NCBI GenBank assembly: GCA_913041095.1 | Contig: CAJWIB010000201.1 | Location: 1-5,311, forward strand | Direction of reading: 5' to 3' | DNA: 5,311 nucleotides | Source of the DNA: an uncultured Rhodospirillaceae bacterium | Lineage (GTDB): Bacteria > Pseudomonadota > Alphaproteobacteria > Rhodospirillales > UBA2165 | Shown here: in pieces, positions 1-5,311 of the stretch | Layout of the letters: each line of letters opens with the position of its first letter | Numbering within the stretch: position 1 is the stretch's first letter | Notes under the pieces: model-generated | Database searches by the model: none | What the model was told of the DNA's origin: nothing | The model's input: only the letters and a program-made list of their open reading frames with translations | Program-made: the position numbers and the translations under genes

Positions 1-1
1 T

Positions 2-3000
2 GCCTCGGTCTGGGTGTCGGCCTCAGCCGGCACCGGCAAAACCAAAGTGTTGACGGATCGAGTGTTAAACCTTTTGCTGACCGGCACCCAGCCGCAACGT
101 ATTCTCTGTTTGACCTTCACCCGGGCGGCAGCGGCAGAAATGGAATCCCGCATCGCCGATCAATTGGGTCGTTGGACCATGATGGAGGAAGACATTCTGC
201 TAAACGCCCTTGAAGAATTATTGGGTGAAAAGCCAGAAGATCAGATGATCCAGCGGGCGCGACGGTTATTTGCTGAAGTGTTGGATACGCCGGGCGGCAT
301 GAACATCCAAACCATTCATGCTTTTTGCCAATCATTACTTGGGCGGTTTCCGTTAGAAGCCGATGTGGCGCCACATTTTGCCTTAATGGATGAACGCGAT
401 GCTGAGGAAATGCTGATTGCAGCCCGTGAAGATTTGCTCAACCGCGCCCGGTGTGGTCAGGATGAGGAACTGGCGGCGGCCTTAGCAGAGGTCACGTCGC
501 ATATTCATGAAACCCAGTTTCCTGATTTACTGGCCGAACTTACCTACGCCCGGGGTCGCTTACGCCGCCTTATCGATAATCACGGTGATATTGGAGCGGT
601 GATCGAAAATGTGCGGTCTCTATTGTCAGTCAGCGCCGACGAGACACCCGATAGCGTAATCACCGCAGCGTCGGAGAACGAAGCATTTGATGAGCTGGGG
701 TTGCGTGTTGCTATCGGGGCGTTACTAGAGGGCAATGGAAATGATACCAAGCGTGGTGTCCGCATTCAAAGCTGGATCGATAATACTTCGCGCAGCCTGG
801 AAGCATTTTTTGACTACGCTTCTATTTATCTGACCGATCTCACCAAAGCCTCTTTTAATGTCCGTAAGACTTTGATCACTAAACCGGCGGCAAAAAAATC
901 ACCAGGAGTGATTGATATACTCAATTCTGAGGGTATTCGCCTAGAACAGGCAGTTTGGCATTGGCGGGCAGTCAACATCGCTAAGAGCACTTCCGGATTA
1001 CTGGTCTTGGGTGAAGCTTTGCTGGCTACCTATCGGGCGCAAAAGGAAGAGCGTGCGCTGCTCGATTATGACGATCTGATATTGCTGGCGGGTGAATTAC
1101 TGCACCGAGAAGGGGTCGCTCCCTGGGTATTGTTTAAACTCGATGGCGGCATTGATCATGTGCTGATCGATGAGGCGCAGGATACCAGCCTCGATCAATG
1201 GCGGGTCATCGAAGCCTTAGCCGATGAATTTTTTGCCGGTCTAGGCAGCCATGAAACCCCGCGGACGATTTTTGCCGTCGGGGACGTCAAACAATCGATC
1301 TATTCGTTTCAGGGTGCTAACCCCATCACTTTTGGGGCGATGCGGGATCAGTTCTCCGGCCGAGCCCAAGCTGCCGGTCAGGAATGGCGGCCAATTGATT
1401 TAACCGTCTCGTTCCGCTCGACCCAGGCAGTTTTAGGGGCTGTCGTCGCAGTCTTTAGTCAAGCGCAGGCGGCCGATGGCGTCACGTTAGAAGATGAAAT
1501 TATTCACCACGAAGCGTGGCGTGCTGAACAAGGTGGCCTAGTTGAGCTATGGCCGCCGGTTGAACCCCGCGCCGCTGACGCGCCGGTAGCCTGGAAACCG
1601 CCGGTTGAGCGTATTCGGGGCGATGCGCCACAAACCCGGTTGGCGGGGCTTATTGCCGGCCGCATTGCCAGGATGATCAAGGACAAAGAAATACTGGAGG
1701 CCAAGGGGCGGCCGATTGAGCCAGGTGATGTAATGGTGCTGGTGCGCCGCCGTTCCGGTTTTGTCGAGGACCTCGTCCGCGCTTTGAAAGAGCTTGAGAT
1801 TGATGTCGCCGGTGTCGACCGCATGGTGTTGACCGAGCAAATGGCGGTGATGGACTTAATCGCACTTGGTAAGTTTCTATTATTGCCGGAGGATGATCTT
1901 ACGCTAGCAACCGTTCTTAAATCTCCGTTGATTGGGTTGACCGAAGAACAACTATTTGATCTTGCCTATCAGCGCGAGGGTACCCTGTGGCAGTCCTTGG
2001 TGGCTCATATTAAGGATGATCCTGATTTTGCTGTCGCCTATGATGTGCTATCAACTTTGCTGGCGCGAGCTGATTATGTGCCGCCGTTTGAGCTTTATAA
2101 CGAAATTCTTGGCAAACATCATGGCCGGTTTAAATTGGTATCGCGCCTCGGGCCGGATGCGCTCGACCCGATAGCGGAATTTCTCAATTTGGCGCTGGTC
2201 TATGAGAAATCCCATGTCGCCTCCCTCGAAGGATTTCTCTATTGGGTCGAAGCGGGTGAGGTTGACATTAAGCGCGATCTCGAACAAGCGACGCAAAATG
2301 CGGTGCGGGTGATGACGGTTCATGGCGCCAAAGGCCTACAGGCGCCCATTGTCTTTTTACCGGATACCTTGCAAATGCCGAGGCAGAGTGCTGGCTTGTT
2401 TTGGCCGCAAGATGATACCGGTGAAGATTTAGCATTACTGTGGCCGCCCTGCCGGGGGCTTTATGAGCAAGTGGCTGAGCGCGAGCGCGACGCGGTCATT
2501 CAACGGCGCGATCAGGAATACCGGCGTCTGCTCTATGTGGCGATGACCCGCGCCGAGGACCGGCTTTATATCTGCGGTTGGCACACCAAAATCAAAGCGC
2601 CGGAACAGTGCTGGTATAATCTCGTTCAGGCCGGCTTGGTGGAGTGTGCGGTCGAAATCGAAGATAATTTTTTAGCTGCGGCGGGAGAAACGGCAAGATC
2701 AACCGTTCTCCAACTAACCTCGCCGCAAAGTATAAAGTTAGAGGAAAAGCTGCCTTCACCTGAACAAATTTACGATGATCTTCCCGACTGGGCGGAGGAA
2801 CCACCCGCAGCTGATCCGCTGCCACCATCACCACTGACGCCATCCCGGCCAGACGATGAAGAGCCGGCCGTGATGTCACCCTTGGCAAGCGATGATGGCG
2901 ACCAGTTTAAACGCGGTCGTATTATTCACAACCTGCTGCAAACCCTGCCGGAGATGGCCCTGAATCACCGGGATGATGCGCTTAAATCCTATCTTGCCCA

Positions 3001-3394
3001 CAATGCCCATGAGCTTTCGTCCACCCAACAGCTTGAAATTACAGGCGAAGTTCAAGCCGTGTTAAATGATCCAGACTTTGCGCCGCTATTCGGACCAGGA
3101 TCGCGCGCTGAAGTGCCATTGATCGGTGAAGTCGCCGGCCAAATTATGTCGGCTCAGCTTGATCGCCTGCTGGTGACCGATGATGAAATACTGGTGGTTG
3201 ATTTTAAAACTAATCGGCCGCCACCTACGGATCCCGGCAATGTCGCTAAAATTTATTTGCGGCAAATGGCGGCCTATCATTTGGCCCTACAGAATATTTA
3301 TCCTGGCCGCGTGATTCGCTGTGCTTTGCTATGGACGGTGGGACCTCAATTGATGCCACTGACGGCGGAGCAACTGGTATCCAACGAACCATAA
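2..3394 (+). CDS. addA: Double-strand break repair helicase-nuclease AddA (5'-partial)
   Basis: Large subunit of the AddAB helicase-nuclease, which processes double-strand DNA ends for RecA-dependent repair. The frame is open to the window edge (ASVWVSASAGTGKT), so the GTG at 14 is internal and the true start lies upstream; probably only a short N-terminus is missing. 1130 codons are visible. Numbering from the codon at 2, UvrD/Rep superfamily 1 helicase motifs appear in order: Walker A AGTGKT (K13), TFTRAAAAEM, TIHAFCQSLL, motif II DEAQD (390-394), motif III GDVKQSIYSFQGA (from 427), motif IV VSFRST (R472), motif V MTVHGAKGL (from 771), motif VI YVAMTRAEDRL (R850). A Pro/Asp/Glu-rich linker (encoded about 2790-2880) leads to a RecB-type nuclease domain with GRIIHNLL (H976), QLDRL (D1054), DFKTN (D1067, K1069) and QMAAY (Q1088, Y1092), so both activities look intact. 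The partner addB usually lies just upstream in this group and would be outside the window. Motifs are seen directly; the role comes from the family. Confidence 0.96.
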   Translation, partial: ASVWVSASAGTGKTKVLTDRVLNLLLTGTQPQRILCLTFTRAAAAEMESRIADQLGRWTMMEEDILLNALEELLGEKPEDQMIQRARRLFAEVLDTPGGMNIQTIHAFCQSLLGRFPLEADVAPHFALMDERDAEEMLIAAREDLLNRARCGQDEELAAALAEVTSHIHETQFPDLLAELTYARGRLRRLIDNHGDIGAVIENVRSLLSVSADETPDSVITAASENEAFDELGLRVAIGALLEGNGNDTKRGVRIQSWIDNTSRSLEAFFDYASIYLTDLTKASFNVRKTLITKPAAKKSPGVIDILNSEGIRLEQAVWHWRAVNIAKSTSGLLVLGEALLATYRAQKEERALLDYDDLILLAGELLHREGVAPWVLFKLDGGIDHVLIDEAQDTSLDQWRVIEALADEFFAGLGSHETPRTIFAVGDVKQSIYSFQGANPITFGAMRDQFSGRAQAAGQEWRPIDLTVSFRSTQAVLGAVVAVFSQAQAADGVTLEDEIIHHEAWRAEQGGLVELWPPVEPRAADAPVAWKPPVERIRGDAPQTRLAGLIAGRIARMIKDKEILEAKGRPIEPGDVMVLVRRRSGFVEDLVRALKELEIDVAGVDRMVLTEQMAVMDLIALGKFLLLPEDDLTLATVLKSPLIGLTEEQLFDLAYQREGTLWQSLVAHIKDDPDFAVAYDVLSTLLARADYVPPFELYNEILGKHHGRFKLVSRLGPDALDPIAEFLNLALVYEKSHVASLEGFLYWVEAGEVDIKRDLEQATQNAVRVMTVHGAKGLQAPIVFLPDTLQMPRQSAGLFWPQDDTGEDLALLWPPCRGLYEQVAERERDAVIQRRDQEYRRLLYVAMTRAEDRLYICGWHTKIKAPEQCWYNLVQAGLVECAVEIEDNFLAAAGETARSTVLQLTSPQSIKLEEKLPSPEQIYDDLPDWAEEPPAADPLPPSPLTPSRPDDEEPAVMSPLASDDGDQFKRGRIIHNLLQTLPEMALNHRDDALKSYLAHNAHELSSTQQLEITGEVQAVLNDPDFAPLFGPGSRAEVPLIGEVAGQIMSAQLDRLLVTDDEILVVDFKTNRPPPTDPGNVAKIYLRQMAAYHLALQNIYPGRVIRCALLWTVGPQLMPLTAEQLVSNEP

Positions 3395-3423
3395 GGGGTG
3401 TAGTGAACTAAAAATACGATACC

Positions 3424-3468
3424 TTGACGGGACCCCATGGCAGACTTAGATTTGCTTTATAGTATATT
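3424..3468 (+). promoter_or_regulatory. Candidate sigma-70-type promoter for trxA
   Basis: The 128-base spacer between addA and trxA contains TTGACG at 3424-3429, a close match to a -35 box. At 17 bases spacing the -10 candidate is TAGATT (3447-3452), which is mediocre. The better TATA-like strings TATAGT (3458-3463) and TATATT (3463-3468) lie too far from this -35 box. The local AT richness just upstream of trxA and the size of the gap suggest that trxA can be transcribed independently of addA. The exact start site cannot be assigned by eye. Confidence 0.35.
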
Positions 3469-3511
3469 AATATTCCGGTGCGCAGAATAGGCGAGTCCGG
3501 TTAAGTAACGT

Positions 3512-3516
3512 AGGAA
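3512..3516 (+). promoter_or_regulatory. Ribosome binding site of trxA
   Basis: AGGAA sits 6 bases before the ATG at 3523. It supports that ATG as the start, which also gives the usual thioredoxin length. Confidence 0.7.
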
Positions 3517-3522
3517 CCAAGT

Positions 3523-3840
3523 ATGTCTAAACAAGTTACAGATGATTCATTCGATAGCGACGTTATTTCAGCTGCCGAACCAGTGCTGGTTGATTTTTGG
3601 GCAGAATGGTGCGGCCCGTGTAAACAGATCGCACCCGCTCTGGACGAGATCAGTGACGAACTTGGCAATCGGTTAACCATCGCCAAGGTTAATATTGATG
3701 ATAATCCCCAAACGCCGTCCAAATATGGTGTTCGCGGTATTCCGACTTTGATTTTGTTTAAAGACGGTGAAGTTGCGGCGACTAAAGTGGGCGCGTTACC
3801 GAAAAGCAAATTAAAGGAATGGGTTGAATCCGTTATTTAA
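3523..3840 (+). CDS. trxA: Thioredoxin TrxA
   Basis: Cytosolic thiol-disulfide oxidoreductase that reduces protein disulfides and is itself recycled by thioredoxin reductase with NADPH. The 105 residues are the normal length for a classical single-domain thioredoxin, and no signal peptide or membrane segment is present. The active site is WCGPC (C30, C33) in the context VDFWAEWCGPCKQIAP. The buried Asp of the family is D24, the conserved Lys in AKVNID is K55, and the cis-proline is P74 in RGIPTLILFKDG. The C-terminal helix (KLKEWVESVI) is complete. All hallmark residues are present, so it should be active. It lies 128 bases after addA, an arrangement common in Alphaproteobacteria, and ends 27 bases before a strong intrinsic terminator. 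It may be transcribed both by readthrough from addA and from its own promoter. Confidence 0.98.
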   Translation: MSKQVTDDSFDSDVISAAEPVLVDFWAEWCGPCKQIAPALDEISDELGNRLTIAKVNIDDNPQTPSKYGVRGIPTLILFKDGEVAATKVGALPKSKLKEWVESVI

Positions 3841-3867
3841 TGAGCTTAAAAAATATTCTTAATCGGG

Positions 3868-3896
3868 ACCCCGCCAACTTGGCGGGGTTTTATTTT
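3868..3896 (+). terminator. Rho-independent terminator after trxA
   Basis: An 8-bp GC-rich perfect stem, ACCCCGCC (3868-3875) and GGCGGGGT (3881-3888), encloses the 5-base loop AACTT and runs into a T-rich tail TTTTATTTT (3888-3896). It ends the addA-trxA unit. Read on the minus strand the stem is followed by CCCGATTAAG rather than a U-tract, so it is probably not an intrinsic terminator for the opposing folC-ghrA-like unit. Confidence 0.92.
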
Positions 3897-3923
3897 CGGG
3901 TACATATTTGTTAAAAGTAGCAG

Positions 3924-4053
3924 TCAATGAGCCAGGTACATACCAAGAATATGCCCTACACCTGGGAATCGTTACAATCAAAGTGATCATACTTTGATCA
4001 TCATCAACAACCAAAACATGGACACTAGAATAGGGATTTTTATAGTCAGTCAT
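3924..4053 (-). pseudogene. Decayed response regulator: N-terminal fragment of a REC (CheY-like) domain
   Basis: From the ATG at 4053 the minus strand encodes MTDYKNPYSS followed by VHVLVVDDDQSMITLI. The second part matches the first strand and acidic pocket (DDD) of REC domains and the start of helix 1. The next residues, VTIPR, still fit helix 1 (family-like xTILR), after which this frame loses similarity. A shift to the +1 frame at 3962 gives GVGHILGMYLAH, resembling the usual LGV-x-x-I turn into strand 2, then a TGA at 3924-3926. The phospho-accepting Asp, the Thr/Ser and the Lys of a REC domain are absent. If the first frame is read on, it runs through the trxA terminator, so its C-terminus is not a real protein. 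No good ribosome binding site precedes the ATG. The most likely reading is a gene remnant with a frameshift and loss of everything downstream. Chance similarity is possible because the match covers only about 20-35 residues. Confidence 0.5.
3977..3998. repeat. 22-bp dyad: perfect 8-bp inverted repeat with 6-bp spacer
   Basis: ATCAAAGT (3977-3984) and ACTTTGAT (3991-3998) are exact reverse complements separated by GATCAT. The spacing resembles an operator, but no clear promoter adjoins it and no U-tract follows on either strand. It lies inside the REC remnant (codons for DQSMITLI), so it may simply be coding sequence. Confidence 0.5.
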
Positions 4054-4090
4054 AAGTCAATCAGATATCTAACTGCACTTCCTGCTGGAT

Positions 4091-4167
4091 TTGGATATTG
4101 GTATTATTAAATACTTTTGTTCACCCAAACCCAAGCACCCAAATAAGTAATACCTCTAATATCCCAA
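4091..4167 (-). repeat. Imperfect long inverted repeat spanning the dehydrogenase stop codon
   Basis: On the minus strand the arm at 4167-4148 (TTGG, G, ATATT, AGA, GGTATTA) pairs with the arm at 4106-4091 (TAATACC followed by AATATCCAA). GGTATTA pairs fully with TAATACC, and TTGG(G)ATATT pairs with AATATCCAA with one bulged G. Together this is about 16 base pairs interrupted by a 3-base AGA bulge and a single-base bulge, around a 41-base loop. The distal arm contains the last codons and the TAG stop of the dehydrogenase gene. No U-tract follows, so it is not a standard intrinsic terminator. It could be a 3'-end stabilising or Rho-blocking structure. Confidence 0.45.
4122..4143. repeat. Short direct repeat CACCCAAA
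   Basis: CACCCAAA occurs at 4122-4129 and again at 4136-4143 (14-base period), with ACCCAA at 4129-4134 between them. On the minus strand this gives three GGG runs in the loop of the inverted repeat, just downstream of the dehydrogenase stop codon. It may be only local low-complexity sequence. Confidence 0.4.
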
Positions 4168-5088
4168 TTCTTTACTCGTCAGTTGCAACAATGGTTCACC
4201 GGCTTCGAAGCGGTGGATGTTTTCGACAAATTGCGGCGCAATCTGGCTCACCGGCGGGCGGCGGGCGCAATGGGGCATGATAGTGATTTGAGGGTGGTCC
4301 CAAAGCGGGCTGTCTTTGGGTAAGGGTTCCGGCTCGGTCGCATCCAAGGTGGCCGCCGATAAATGCCCTCTATCAAGGGCTGATACCAGATCATCGGTGA
4401 CAATATGACCGCCGCGGCCAAGATTAATTATTGCCGCACCTTCAGGTAGTTTAGCGATTACCTCGGCGTTGATAATTCCCTTGGTCTCGGGCGTGAAGGG
4501 CAGCAGGCAAATCGCGATATCGGAGCGGGCGAGAAAGGCATCAAAATTGTCCGGCCCGGTGAACACTTCAATGGGTGCCACAGGTTTTGGTGTCCGCGCC
4601 CAGGCGGCAACATCAAAGTTTAAGCTCAATAAAACATCAACGATGGGTTTCGACATGGTGCCATAACCCATCATACCGACCCGCTGATCTTGCGGGCGCT
4701 TTTGCGGCAGAGGCTGCCAATTGTGCTGGCGTTGTTGCTCTTGATAAGCCGGTTGATTGCGGTGATGACGCAACACATGGGTCACGGCATATTCGGTCAT
4801 CGACGGATCACCTGTTTCGGGCTCACCTTTGACCAGTGGAATGCCTTCGGGACAGGCTGGATTATTGTAAATACCTTCAACCCCCGCCAGCATGGTCAGC
4901 ATCAGTTTAAGGTTGGGCAGGGGTGGTAGCTCTTGCAGGCTCGGGCGGCCAATTACCAGATATTCAATGTCATCAGGATCACCGATCTCAGGCCATTCAC
5001 GAATTTCCAAATCAGGATAGGCATCTTTAAAGAAAGGCGCCCAATCTTCGATATTGCCGCGCAAACTGTTAAACATTAAAAGTGCCAT
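4156..5088 (-). CDS. GhrA-type D-isomer-specific 2-hydroxyacid dehydrogenase (glyoxylate/hydroxypyruvate reductase-like)
   Basis: A cytosolic NAD(P)H-dependent oxidoreductase likely to reduce glyoxylate, hydroxypyruvate or a similar 2-oxoacid. Its 310 residues match GhrA in length, and the order of landmarks agrees: MTEYAVTHVLRHHR (97-110), HNWQPLP (122-128), the Rossmann turn VGMMGYGTMS (137-146), LPFTPETKGIIN (196-207), NLGRGGHIV with catalytic Arg R225, DATEPEPLP with catalytic Glu E254, PLWDHP, and MPHCARRP with catalytic His H273. The C-terminal GY also fits GhrA. After the second Rossmann strand the sequence is AAWARTPK, with basic residues instead of an acidic one, suggesting NADP(H) preference. 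The third glycine of GxGxxG is Ser146, a mild deviation. The ATG at 5088 is supported by a good ribosome binding site and lies 15 bases after the folC stop codon, so the gene is probably the distal member of a folC operon. The exact substrate is not determined by the sequence. Confidence 0.9.
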   Translation of the reverse strand: MALLMFNSLRGNIEDWAPFFKDAYPDLEIREWPEIGDPDDIEYLVIGRPSLQELPPLPNLKLMLTMLAGVEGIYNNPACPEGIPLVKGEPETGDPSMTEYAVTHVLRHHRNQPAYQEQQRQHNWQPLPQKRPQDQRVGMMGYGTMSKPIVDVLLSLNFDVAAWARTPKPVAPIEVFTGPDNFDAFLARSDIAICLLPFTPETKGIINAEVIAKLPEGAAIINLGRGGHIVTDDLVSALDRGHLSAATLDATEPEPLPKDSPLWDHPQITIMPHCARRPPVSQIAPQFVENIHRFEAGEPLLQLTSKELGY

Positions 5089-5097
5089 AGAATTATT

Positions 5098-5105
5098 CTC
5101 TCCCT
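5098..5105 (-). promoter_or_regulatory. Ribosome binding site of the dehydrogenase, overlapping the folC stop codon
   Basis: Read on the minus strand, AGGGAGAG (5105-5098) lies 9 bases before the ATG at 5088. It shares its first two bases with the TAG stop of folC (5106-5104). The overlap supports the chosen start and makes translational coupling with folC likely. Confidence 0.7.
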
Positions 5106-5311
5106 AACGATGATCTTTAAGAACTTTACCTGCCAAATAGAGCGAGCCGCAAATCAATATGCGCGCGGGTGAGTTTGTTTTTGCAACGATCTGCGATATT
5201 GCGTCACTAATCGATGAAGCAGCCACTGCGTTAAAGCCAACATCTTGAGCTGTAGCAGTCAGCTCTTTGGCGTTTAAGCTTGCTTCTTCATCGACGATCT
5301 CTACCGCCCAC
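5104..5311 (-). CDS. folC: Folylpolyglutamate synthase / dihydrofolate synthase FolC, C-terminal end (5'-partial)
   Basis: The last 68 codons, reading leftward from the window edge to the TAG at 5106-5104. FolC adds glutamate to folates and, in bifunctional forms, makes dihydrofolate from dihydropteroate. The fragment belongs to the C-terminal Mur-ligase-type domain: ASLNAKELTATAQDVGF, then ISDAISQIVAK, then the conserved closing strand and helix PARILICGSLYLAGKVL and the end KDHR. The GSLYLAG signature is typical of the FolC C-terminus. The ATP-binding and central domains lie beyond the window. It is followed after 15 bases by the GhrA-like gene on the same strand and converges on addA-trxA. 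In Alphaproteobacteria folC is often found near trxA-addA and downstream of accD, so accD may precede it outside the window; that is inference. Confidence 0.9.
   Translation of the reverse strand, partial: WAVEIVDEEASLNAKELTATAQDVGFNAVAASSISDAISQIVAKTNSPARILICGSLYLAGKVLKDHR

Larger units (their letters stand above)
3897..4155. other. Convergent intergenic region between trxA terminator and the dehydrogenase gene
   Basis: An AT-rich stretch between two converging units. It contains the remnant of a response-regulator gene on the minus strand, a perfect 8-bp dyad, two copies of CACCCAAA and one arm plus part of the second arm of an imperfect inverted repeat, each listed separately. I see no intact gene, tRNA or convincing promoter. 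No intrinsic terminator with a U-tract is visible for the minus-strand unit. Confidence 0.6.

Noticed and set aside
1553..1609. 11-bp direct repeat CCGCCGGTTGA (1553-1563 and 1599-1609) within addA
   Set aside because: It encodes a repeated PPVE in a probable loop of AddA and keeps the frame; no sign of insertion or function beyond coding.
1504..1865. Long open frames antisense to addA
   Set aside because: They lie opposite strongly conserved helicase coding sequence, have no recognisable domains, and are expected shadows of GC-rich codons.
3899..3942. Direct repeat GGTACATA at 3899-3906 and 3935-3942
   Set aside because: Eight bases in AT-rich intergenic sequence with no associated mobile-element gene or terminal repeat; likely chance.
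3859..4053. Open frame of 64 codons on the minus strand read as an intact small gene
   Set aside because: Only its first 25-30 residues resemble a protein family; its C-terminus is the reverse of the trxA terminator, and it has no convincing ribosome binding site. It is listed as a pseudogene instead.
4122..4143. Possible G-quadruplex on the minus strand (runs of GGG)
   Set aside because: Only three GGG runs are close together; a fourth is missing, so a canonical intramolecular quadruplex is not supported.
4091..4167. Miniature transposable element (MITE) with terminal inverted repeats
   Set aside because: No flanking target-site duplication is evident, and the distal arm encodes the conserved C-terminal GY of the dehydrogenase, so insertion is unlikely. 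Kept only as an inverted repeat.
4469..4929. Plus-strand open frames inside the dehydrogenase gene
   Set aside because: They are antisense to a well-supported gene with conserved catalytic motifs and show no family resemblance.

Overview
The window looks like a core-chromosome segment of an alphaproteobacterium. This rests on the alphaproteobacterial type of AddA (a helicase-nuclease fusion whose C-terminal part reads GPGSRAEVP, DFKTNRPPP and YLRQMAAY), on the addA-trxA pairing next to folC, and on moderate GC content (by eye about half). No species can be named from the sequence alone; an uncultured or marine lineage is possible but unproven.

Layout. Positions 2-3394 (+) hold almost all of addA, cut at its 5' end by the window edge. 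A 128-base spacer with a candidate promoter leads to trxA (3523-3840, +), a complete thioredoxin followed by a strong intrinsic terminator (3868-3896). Positions 3841-4155 form a 315-base AT-rich convergent gap. It holds the terminator, a decayed response-regulator (REC domain) N-terminus on the minus strand, a short perfect dyad, a small direct repeat, and most of a longer imperfect inverted repeat that runs into the end of the next gene. On the minus strand follow a GhrA-type 2-hydroxyacid dehydrogenase (4156-5088) and, 15 bases upstream of it, the last 68 codons of folC (5104-5311).

Two transcription units therefore face each other: addA-trxA reading right (double-strand-break repair and thiol redox) and folC-ghrA-like reading left (folate polyglutamylation and reduction of small 2-oxoacids). 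The ghrA-like gene is probably translated together with folC, because its ribosome binding site overlaps the folC stop codon. Nothing links the two units functionally beyond neighbourhood.

I found no convincing new multi-gene system. The items most worth a second look are in the convergent gap: the frameshifted REC-domain remnant and the imperfect inverted repeat that includes the dehydrogenase stop codon.
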